NCBI GenBank assembly: GCA_946811185.2
Contig: OX328109.1
Coordinates: forward strand, 3,906,001-3,970,000
Source of the DNA: Hippopus hippopus
Lineage: Eukaryota; Mollusca; Bivalvia; Cardiida; Cardiidae
Reading direction: 5' to 3'
DNA length: 64,000 nt
The translations under genes and the position numbers were made by a program. Below, in pieces: positions 23,801 to 35,800 of the stretch. Numbering within the stretch: the first letter of the stretch is position 1; the number at the start of each line of letters is the position of its first letter. Under the pieces are notes generated by a model, which was given only the letters and a program-made list of their open reading frames with translations, did not search any database and had not been told where the DNA came from.

Positions 23801-26800
23801 ACCTCCTGTTCACTACCAACTAAGCTATTGGGGCTCAGCTTCAATTGAAAGAAGATGCTGAGAACTCTGTAAATGTGGCTCAAATGTTAGAATTTTTCTT
23901 TGGAAATGGAAGGAAACACAGAAGGAAAAGGAGAAAATGCTTGTTAGCAGCATTTTCTCCTTTTCCAAATTTGTTTTCAAATGCTTTTCTCTCAGTGTTG
24001 TTAAAACTAGGGATTTTGTGGTAAAGAGTTAACACTATACCATATGATGAAAATTTTAGGCTAGTTCCAATTGAAAGAACCTGCCAATAACTCAGTAAAT
24101 GTAGCTCAAGTGATAGAATTCATCTTTGAAATGGAGGAAAACATGGTGGGAAAAGGAGAAAAGGCTGTTTTGCAAAGACTTGTACTTTTTTCTTTCCATA
24201 GAACAAAGATCTGCCTGTCAAGAAGGAGCTGGATGAGTATATACGACAAAATGATGCCAACTACCCAGGTAAATATTTTGTATACTCAGTAATCTAGACT
24301 GTCTGTGGATGCATATTTCCTTAAGACTTTGCCATATGTGTACTCAATAATGTAGCTAAATGTGCATAGAACTAACATATTTCAGTGTGATTTAACTCTT
24401 TACCCCACAGTCCCACTTTTAACAACCCTGAGGAAGAAGCCTTTTGAAAACATTGTAAGAAAAGGAGAAAATGCTGGTAAACATCATTTTCTCCTTTTCC
24501 CGCAATATTTTCTGCTCTATCATGGAAAATTGTGTCATTTTTGCCACCTTTAATTTGTCGTCTGCAATTGCTTTCAGTTTGGACAAGTCCAAAATTTTGT
24601 CGTTTGGTAACGACTTAAGAAACTTAAACCCTATGCCAAAAGATTCCTTATTTTAATGACCTGGGGGAAGAAGGCTTTTGAAAACATTGTTGGAAAAAGT
24701 AGAAAATGCTGGTACCCAGCATTTTCTCCTTTTTCCACAAATCTTTTCTACCCTTTCAGAGGCAAATTTCATCATTAAAGCCACATTTCAATTTTGTCCA
24801 ATTGTTACAAGTTCAAAATCTTGTTGCATGGACTTAACCCTTTACCAAACAATGCCGACTTTTAACGACCCTGAGAAGGAGGGCCTTTGAAAACATTGTG
24901 GGAAAAGGAGTAAATGCTGGTAACCAGCATTTTCTCCTTTTCCCACAATGTTTTTTATTGTATCAAAGACAAATTCCATTATTTAGGCCACATTTATATT
25001 GTCATGTGCAAATGCTTTCAAGTTAGACGAGCCGAAATTTTTCTCGTGTGGTAAAGGGCAGGGTCCAAAAAAATCCACTCGTCCGCTCGTATTTACGAGT
25101 GAGAAATGGATGAGAACGAGTGAAATATCAGTCATGGTCGTCCGACAGGACGAGTGGTAAATAGGAGGTAGTGAACAAATAAGTTTTTCCAGATGAAAAT
25201 TATCTTACAGGAGACAAAACGGTCATTTCATTATTGAATAAGACAATTAAGGGTATTCTGGAAATCAAATATTGAAACAGGACATAAAACCTGCTGGTAC
25301 CCGCTCCAAATAAAGACCGGTTTCAAGTCAGCCTAATGATATAACCCGGGACATTTTCATTGCATACAGATGTTTTAATATGCCTCGGGTAGATCTAATT
25401 CAATACGAGTGACTTTGCCAATTTATTAAAACGATCGACATTAACAATAACGCAAATACTCTCCCGAAACCAGGTCCAAAAGCTGTGTTGTTCTGGCTTT
25501 ATTAATTTCTTATAACTTGACCGGATAAATGATACCGGATATTCAAACCCGGTATTTAATGTTCGTTGCTACGGGAGACAATATAATTAGCGTTTCCGTT
25601 TCGTCTGAAAAAAAAAAAATGCCAGTCAAATATTAGACGGGTTTTTCTCTTCGGACGAGTGAGGATCAAGGCAGGGCAAGTGTTTTTTCAAAGTCACTTG
25701 TCCTATAGGACGAGTGTCTTTGCTGGAAATTTTTGGACCCTGAAAGGGTTAACACTTTACCACACAATCCCGAGTTTTAATGACCCTTGGGAAATAGCCT
25801 TTTGAAAACATTGTGGGAAAAGGAGAAAATGCTGGTAACCAGCATTTTCTCCTTTTCCCACAATGTTTTTTATCCTATCAAAGACAAATTCCATTATTTA
25901 GGCCACATTTATATTGTCATGTGCAAATGCTTTCAAGTTAGACGAGTTGAAATTTTTCTCGTGTGGTAAAGGGTTAACTCTTTACCACACAATCCCGAGT
26001 TTTAATGACCCTGGGGAATTAGCCTTTTGAAAACATTGTGGGAAAAGGAGAAAATGCTGGTAACCAGCATTTTCTCCTTTTCCCACAGTGTTTTTGACCC
26101 TATCAAAGAAAAATTGCGCTATTTGAGCCTCATTGAAATTGTCGTCTGCAAATGCTTTCAGTTTGGACAGGGCTAAAATTTTGTCGTCAAGTAAAGGGTT
26201 AAAAGGATAGACAAACAGTTAATAGGAAAACATAACTGTACATGTAATAGGAAATGGTCGCTTTTTTTGTTTATGAAAACTGTGAAAGAAAATAAAGGCA
26301 AATAAAGTGATTTAAAAGAAAAGGGGCCTTACTAAACATTTCCCTGACTTTGTCTCTGCAGAGTGGTAAGCAGGGCCTGGTTACACGAAAAAACTGAAGT
26401 CTCTTATTTTGCTCAAGTCTGCTGACGGACCCCATTTCAAACCTGGACTGACTTTGTTACTGAAGACCCATTTTATTAATATTTACTTAAAAACCATTCT
26501 GAAATCATAAGTCAACACAATATTTCACACGCAACTCAGCAAAATAATGGACTTAAGTCTGTTTAAATGAGTTAAGTCCATTATTTTGTTGAGCTGAGTC
26601 TGAAACATTGTGCCATCTTAGGATTTGAGAATGTTTCTAAAGTCTGTTAATGTTATTGAAATGCGTCTGAAATGACAAACTCAACTTAGGTCGGAAAATG
26701 AGACAACTAGCATACTTGAGCAAGATAAGAGACTTAAGTTTTTTTCAAGAAACTGGGCCCTGTGACTTGAACACAGTATTTTACATGTTGCTAGGTAAGG

Positions 26801-29800
26801 AATACCAACAGTTAGTGGATAAGTGGACTGGCGCCTTTGATTTAATTAAAATACTGTAAAAATTTACGACATAATCCTGAGTTTTAAAGGTCCTGTGGAA
26901 GAATGCTTTTGAAAACATTGTTGCAATAGGAAAAAATGCTGGTGACCAGCATTTTCTCCTTTTTCTACAATGTTTTCTACCTTTTTGAAGACAAATCCCA
27001 TCTTTCGAGCAGCATTTGATTTGTAGTCTGCAAATACTCTTAATATGGACAAGTCTAAAATTTTGTCATCTCATGATCTGATAAAAGTAAACCAGCAAAT
27101 AATCAAAGGACAGGGTCACTCAAAATAACCAACAATACCTATGTTAGATATGGAGGATCATACAGGAATGTTTTTGTATAATCATTTTTACCAATTGAGT
27201 TGACTAAAATTATATGATGCAAGCCTTGACAAGTGTCATATACATTTTAGTCAATGAGTTTGATTAAAATGATAATACATAAACATGAATGTGAGATTCT
27301 ATTTATCACATAAAATTAATAAAAGACAATTATGTATCCTGCATCATCACCTTCTACCTATTTACCATTCATGGGTCCATGTTTACAGATGTAGTTTGGT
27401 TTGAAAAAGTTAACTTCTCACACTTACAGGCTGGAAATATAGGAGAAGCATTTTGTTTTCTGCCAAGTGAAGAAATTCACAATTCAGTTTGAAAAAAAAA
27501 ATCAACAAAATATGACAATTTAACTTTGTTATATGTTATATCATATTGATAATTATGAATCTTATTTTTTTTTTTAAATTTTCTTTTTTCTTTAATTTTC
27601 TTTCTTTGTGGGGAGGGTGTTTAGATGTTCATTGCAAAGAATAAAGTAGTCCACTTTGTGTGTTCACTCTATTGGTGTAGGAATTTGCTTCAAATGGCGC
27701 CTTATGCACATATATAAACTCTAAGTTCTTTGCCAAATGATTGTGTGTTTATAACCCTTGTGGAAGATGGCTCTTGAAACAACTGTGAGAAAAGAAGATA
27801 ATGTTGGTGACCAGTATTTTTTCCTTTGCCCACAAAAGTTTCATCCTTTTGAAAGCCAACATTTCTACATCTAAGTCACATTTTGATATGCCATCTACAA
27901 ATGCTTTCAACATTGTGGGAAAAGGAATAAATCAGGGTTATTAGCATTTTCTCCTTTACCCACCATGTTTTGAAAAGCCTTCTTCCTTAGGGTCATTGAA
28001 ACACAGTATTGTTTGTAAAACACTAATTACAACACTTTATCAAACCTTCCTGTGGTTTTTAAAACACTGAGGAAGAAGATTTAAAAAAAAAAAAAAAAGC
28101 ATGAGAAAAGGCAAAAATTTTTGTATTCAGCAGCATAATCTCTTTTTTTCACAATGCTTTCTTGCCATTCAATTTTTTGAGCCATACTAAATCTTTCATC
28201 TGCAATTGCTTTCAGTTTTTAGGAGTTTAAAATTCTACCGTCTGTTGGAAAGTTTTGCCTTCTTGACAAGTTTTGAATTTAAAAGTATATGAGCCATGCT
28301 CTGGCAAAAGGGGGCTTAATGCATCTCTGTGATGCATGATACCAAGCAATTCATCACATGATCATGGATCCATAAAGTCTGTTCTGTCCAACAACCAACT
28401 GAATCACGAGGTAGACTGGTCCTTGGACATACAGAAAATTGACCAATAGCGAAAAGTTTCGGCTCAGGTCAGCCTGCTCAATACTTTTCGCAGATTCTTC
28501 TAGCCCCCTTTTTACAGAGGATGGCTCATATACGTAATTTTTCCTTTTAATGTTCTGTGCTTATTACCGTCGCTTCTAATATTGAAATCTATTTTTGACG
28601 TATTTTACAAATATCATACCATAATGATGTTTAAAATGTTTTTCCGTTGTAGGACTTTATGACTACTTTTGCACTCGATCTCGTGTAAGCTGGGGTTGTG
28701 TTTTAACGATACATAGCATTGACGAAGCAAAGACTTTTTGTAGTTCCGATGAAAGATGTCAGAGCTTCGTTATTTATTCATCTAACCCTGATATCTCTGG
28801 TAAAAAAAAAAATTGGTGTCAAAGTATAACTAGTCACTCCTTACTCTGTGAATAGTTTTTGTTTGAGTCTGCATGTGTTCTTATTTTTTTTATGAAAGCT
28901 ATTTTCTCCTTTATTGCTCTGCATGTCAAATTTTTGTGTGTTGATTTTCATAGGAAAAAAACTTAACCCTTTACTACACAATCCCGATTTTTGATGACCC
29001 TAAAGAAAGAGGGCTTTTGAAAAGATTGTGGGAAAAGAAGAAAACGTTGGTAACCAGCATTTGCTCTTCATACAACTATGTTTTCTTCTCTATTAGAAAG
29101 AGAGAAATCATCATTTGAGCTACATTTATTGTGTTGTCTTCAATTGCTTTTGATTTGATTGACTTCGAAATTCAGTGGTTTGGTAAAGAGTTAAATCTTT
29201 ACTATACAACAAAATTTTAGACCTGTCCATATTGAAAGCAATTAAGAGCAATAAAATAATATTCAGTGTAAATGATGGAAGTTGTCCTTGAAAGAGTAGA
29301 AAACACCGTGGGAAAATGAGAAAATGCCTGTAAACACCTGTAACCAGCATTTCCACATAATCAGACAAAATTTTTGCCTTTTTTCCTCAGGCTCACCTAA
29401 AATGGAGATTGTTTGGTAAAGGGTTAAAGGCTTTGTTTTGTTTTAAGGTTCTATAGGAATACGCTCCACATATCTTTTAACGGCATGTGACATTTATACG
29501 GAGAAGTAAGTAGATACTAGCTTTTATGATGTGGAATCAACCATTTACCACACAATCTGGAGTTTTCACAACTCATTTGAGAACAATTTGGGTATTGTAG
29601 AAAATGCTGGTCTCCCTTTACCACAATATTTCCTACCTTATCATTCCATCATTTAAGCCTGAATTGTGGTCTGTAAACACTTTCAATTCGGACCAGTCTA
29701 TGAATTTGTCATGTGGTAAGGAGTTAATAGTCCTATATAATAAAGAATAAAAAGAAATAAGAAATATAGCAATTTAAAGTTCTGACATACTGAAATTTAA

Positions 29801-32800
29801 TTGAAGTAAGATAAAAAGGAATGCATAAATACAAGAAATAATATTTAATCTTTGAATAATGAATAAATGAAAGAGATGACCTCTGTAAGCTAGCAAGATA
29901 TGGCAAATTTCAAGTCAGGTTTGGTTTCTGAATGTCCTGCAAATTGGCATACACATGTAGGTTTAAGGTAAGGCAATATTTCCAGTGTGTCAGATCTAGA
30001 TCAGTACTATTGGCAAAAGTACCTTAACTAATGCTGGGTGCCTTTAATGAGTGTGTTGAAGCTTTGGTACCACCAACATAGCAGCAAATGTACTGGTAAA
30101 AAATTCCAAGAAGCAGTCATTGAGAGTGATCATTTGAAAATGTTGCTGGTAACCAGCATTTTCCTTTTCCTACAGGATTTTCTAATTAATGTTAGTTAAA
30201 AATTTATTTTCAATTCATAATTAATGTATAATTCTTTTGAATGTAGAATAACTAGTTTTAGATATTCACAGAGTGAGGAGGCAGCATGATACCTGGACTT
30301 TTTATTTATTAATCTGTTTTTCACTTGAGAGAGATTCCAGCTAATCACATCTTTACCACAAAATCCAGACTTTTAACAACCTTAAGAAAGAAAGCTAATG
30401 AAAAATTTGTGTGAATAGGAGAAAATGCTGGTAACCAACATTTTCTCTTTTTCCCACAATGTTTTCCACCCTTTCAGAGACGAATCTGAGAGAGATTCCA
30501 ACTGATCACATCTTTACTATACAATGAAGACTTTTAGCTATTGAAAGAAAGCTATTGAAAGCTTTGTGGAAAAAGGAGAAAATGCTGGTAGCCAGCATTT
30601 TCTCCTTTTCCCACAATGTTTTCTAAACTTAAAGGCACAAATCCCATTATTTTTAGCCTCATTTACATTAACATCTGCAAAGTCTTACAACTTGGAGGGA
30701 TCAAAAATTTTGTCGTCTGGTAAACAGTTGACAGGGGTTGACACTAACAGTTTTCTTGATCCTGAAGACCTTAAAATTTTAACCTCAAGACAATCCAGTG
30801 TTTCAATTACATGAGAAAGAATATGTTTGAAACTGTGGGGAAAAAGAAGAAAACGTTGGTAACCAGTATTAAGAACATGCTGGCAATATTTTGTGCAGTC
30901 TAATTTTGATCTACATAGGCTCAAAACACAATAATAGTCATAAAAAGTGCTTTAAGGATTAATTAACATGCATGGCATGAATAATGATGGGGATGTGGAG
31001 TTGGAGGGAGGAAATATTTCTATTTAAAACACTTTGTTCGAACACTTTTATCTTAGTATGTATGTTTTTTTATCATCAACCTCCAATGCACGCTATCCCA
31101 TTGAAGGCTTCACACTTTCTCAATTCTAAACTTTCATTTCCTTGAAACTACTATTCATATTCTTAGCTATTTGATTTAAAACTTTTGAGTAGGCAGGGAC
31201 GCGCAGCCACTCAATATCCTATTTTATGCATAATTAAAATATAATCTTTTCTCATTTTAAGACTTTTTACTATTAATTTAATATTTTGTTAGAATCTTTT
31301 TATCACAATCTTAACTTCACCTTTTGAGTAGATAGGGATTGCCCTGTCACTCAATAATGTTTTTATATGTATCAAGATCACAGCAAACTGTATACATAGA
31401 TATATTCGCGTGTCGAAAAGTTTGCGAATTACCGATTACAGACATTTTGTGTATGGAAATGTTTGCGATTGTAAGACATTCCTTAGTTGTTGGTAAACTT
31501 GTGGTAAAATACGCGAACAAAAAAGTTTGCGAATTGTTCGAATTCGTGAAATCGCAAACATTTCCATGTCGCAAAAATTTCCACTTATACAGTAATCCTT
31601 CTTAATTCAACTCTTTTTATCTTTGCTATCATCTTGTTCAAATCTTTTTAGCTGAAAAAATCTGCTTTTATCCTCATTTAGTACAGACATGCATACTAAA
31701 TGACCAAAGCTGTCGATGTGCCATAAAACAACATTAATCCATTCATTCTGCAGCATGCACAAATGGCGAAGTTAATGGGGGGGTAATTCTGGAAACAGGT
31801 TGTTAGTGTGTCTGTCTGTCTGTCCATCTTAATACACAATTTTTATCATCTTCTTTTTATACAGATTTTCACTAATTTAGCAGAAATTTTAATGGAAACC
31901 TGCCTATCACAGGAACTTGTGGATTTGCAACTTTCAGTGTGATTGGTTAACTATAGTTATGTCCCTTTGTTTCCTTAGCTAGTAATAAGGCAACCAAGAG
32001 CTGGTATTTTTCACCCTACAACAGTTCTAGTTTAACATGGAACAAAAATTAAGCTGTGTGGGGTTTTTTTCGGCGTAGCTGGCTTTTAACCTACTTTTTG
32101 GTGCCGATAAAAAATGAATGAATAAAAATTTTTGATTGGTAAAAAATGTAGACAAGTTTATTTTAAGGGCCCCTGTCTAGTTGTGGGTAACTTTATGCTG
32201 TCTGTCTTTCTTAAAGATATTTCTTGTTGTGTGATGAACATATTTATCTTATTTCATGTTCCAATCTTAAAAAGAAGGGGGTGATGGGCGTTGGAGGGGG
32301 GGATGATGGTATTTTTTTTGGCCTATACAAGTCCTAGTTTAACATGGAATAAAAAGTTAAGATGTATGAGTAATTTTTTTGAAAGGGGATATATATTGTT
32401 TTTTCACTTGTTTTGTTATTAGCACATTAATTCTATTTTGAATGTGTTTTGTGAATTTTTGTTCTACTTGACAGTGCAAAGATTTTAAGAATGCATCAAG
32501 TAATTATTAGTTATTTCAATACTTTGGTATATTATTGACTCAGTGATTTAGATTACCATTTACTAAATAGTCCTGTATAGAACAACACGGAGAAGGAAGG
32601 CTTTTCAGAAACATTATGGGAAAAAAAGAAAATGCTGGTAACCAGCATTTTCTTCTTTTCCCATAATGTTTTCTACCCTTTCAAAGACACATCCTTTCAT
32701 TTGATCCACATCTGATTTATCATCTCTAAACGTGTCCATCGTGGACTAGTCTAAAGTTTTGTCGATTTGTTAACATGAAAATAAAAACAAGAGAGCTTAA

Positions 32801-35800
32801 TGAAGGAAAGGAAAGAGTCTTGTATCAAAGTATACAAAACATTTTGGGGAAAAGAGTTACTTGTTACAAGCAATTACTTCTGTTCCAGCATGTTTCAAAA
32901 ACATTCTGTTCAGTGTTGAAGAGACATATAATACATGCCTGCAGTTATTATTGAACTTCATTGAACCTTTACGATACAATCCTGTGTGCTTTCAGTTTAA
33001 TTGATTGATTAATTATATGGCATTGAACACTGTTTTCAACATTGTTTCAGTTATATCATGGCTGCCAGTGCACCCATCTATGCTTTCCTGGACTTTCTTT
33101 TTCAAGTACTCCACATGATATTCTTTCCAGGCCACTTGCTGCATTCCTACATTACCATCGTCGAAACAATGGTCAGCGGTGAGAGAGAAATGAATCCTGT
33201 GGCAATGACTATGATCAATCCTCGGAAAGAAATTGGCTGAGCTGGAGATGGAACCAGGGACCCCCTGTTCTCAAGTCCTGTACACTACTGACTGAGCTAC
33301 AGAGGCTCAGCATTTTGAGTTTGAGGAAAAAAAAATCTTTTGAAAACATTATGTCTAAATTAGAAAATCCTGGTAACCAACATTTTCTCCTTTTCGCATA
33401 ATGTTTTCTACTCAGTTAAAGGCAATTTCCATCATTTGAGTCACCTTTTGATTTGTCATCTGCAGATGCTTTGAATTTTGACAAGTCTAAAATCTAGTCC
33501 TTTGGTTAAAAGTTAAAGCAACCCAGAATGAATTTAGCTTTATACTTTTCAGAGGAAAAAGGGTTAAAAAGTTCATCACCTGTTTGCAATTATCTTCTAC
33601 TAGTTAATTTTTTTCTCAGTCTTGGTTCTGTGGTGCTTTATTTAGCTCTTTCTTTAGTCCAAACACTATTTCTTATCATATTAGGGTAGATATCTTTTTT
33701 TGTTTTCTTGAATATTTCAAATTCTTAAGCTTTTATAAACTATCGTTTTTAAACAAAATTCTTCACTCTTAACCCTTTACAAAAACAGTTTTGAGTTTTA
33801 GTGACCAGAAGATAGAAGGCCTTTGAAAACATTGTCGGAAAAGGAGAAAATGCTGGTAACCAGCATTTTTTCCTTTTCCTACAACATTTTCTATCATTTC
33901 TTAGACTAATCACAGTGTTTGGGTGACACTTAATTTGTTGTGTGCAAATGCTTTTAGTTTGGACAAGGCTAAATGCTTTTTATGTGACACAAGTAATTTT
34001 TTTAAACGATAACAATGTTGGTCACCTGCATTTTTTCCTTTACATACAGAGGTTTTAAAAAACTAATTTCTCTAGGTCATGAAAACATGTGTTCGATTTA
34101 GATTAGATCTGAAAAAATATGAATTATATAAAGATTTTTGAGGCTTGATATTCATTTATTAGCAATTCAGTTTTAACAATGTATTCTAGTTTTATGCAGT
34201 GATTTTTCAAGATATGTAACTTTTATCAACTCATTCCATTTAAGAACTTTTTGTAATAACCCTTTACTCAACAATCCCAACTTAAGATGACCCTAAAGAA
34301 GAAGGCCTTTGAAAACATTGAGGGAATAGGATAAGATGCTGGTAACAAGCATTTTGTCCTCTTCTCACAATGTTTTCTATTCTGTCAAAGAAAAAAAATT
34401 CCATTTTATGAGCCATACTTTACTTGTGTTATTGATCTGCAATTTCTTGTGATGTGGACAAGACCGACATTTTGTTGTTTGGTAGAATTAAACTGTATAG
34501 GTTAAGATTAATCTGTATAAAACAGTGTTTATATGGGATCTTTGCTCTACACTCTCCACTTTACCGACACATTTTGTGCAACATTGAAATTGCAATTATA
34601 TGGGTCTTATTTATAGGCTGTAAATGTCTGTCAACCTTTTACCAAACAATCTCTAGTTTGAACAACCCAAACTAGTAAGACTTTTAAAGACATTGTGGAA
34701 AAAAGGGAAAATGCTGGTCACAAGCATTTTCTCTTTTTCCTCACAACACTTTCTGTTCTTCAAAAAACATATTTTATTTTTTTAGTTACATTTATTTTGT
34801 CGCTTGCATATGCTTTTAATTTTGACAAGTCTAACATTTTGTCATCTGGTAAAAGATTGAGTTTATTTTGTGCTCATAGGATAACAACTATTTAAGGAAT
34901 GAAGAGAACTTTTTTTGTTTTCATGGAGGTATGAAAAAAAAACCTAATCACATTGTATGAAACTGCGAAGACGTTTCATACAAAAGTGTGATTTTGTCAG
35001 CCAATCAGAATTCGCCAATGTTCATGAAAAAAACTAATATTGAATTATATACAAAATGAATTAATTTATTTTTCTTTGTTGTCCACACACAGCTGTAATG
35101 ACTGCGGTATTTAAGAATGCAGCCAAAGGAAGACCAGATAACAACAAAGGGGCAACCTTATTTTACAAGAAGAAAAGCATGCTGGAAGACAGAGGCGCAG
35201 GTATTTTTTCTTTGAAGACTTCTTAATTTGAAAGATATTTCAACAGGAATTTCAGACACTACAGCCTGTTTTCACCAACCATTCTAAATTTCATTCTAGA
35301 TTTAAAAGGTAGCACAGATTTAGAAGGTAGCACAGGTTCTGATTGGCTATATCAATCAAGAAATCAGATATTAACTTCAAACTTGGGCTAGTTCTTAACT
35401 CTTTACCAAACAAGCCCTGGTTTTAACGACCCTGGGATAGGACCCTTTAGAAAACATTGTAGGAATAGGAGAAAATGCTGGTAACCAGCATTTTCTCCTT
35501 TTCCCACAATGTTTTCTACCCTATCAAAGAAAAATTGCACCATTTGAGCCACATTGAAATTGTCATCTGCAAATGCTTTCAATTTGGATGAGGCTAAAAT
35601 TTTGTTGTCTGGTAAAGGGTTAATCAAACTTGGGCTAGTTCTTAATCAAATATCAATAGCTGAACTGATACAACAAGGGCAGGTAAGTGTCAGAATATTT
35701 TTGACATAACTATGCCCCCTTTTTTAACTTAGATTTTTCTATTAAAAAGCACTGGCAGCAATGTATTGGCACTCACATGTGGTGCTCTTGTTTTCTGCAG

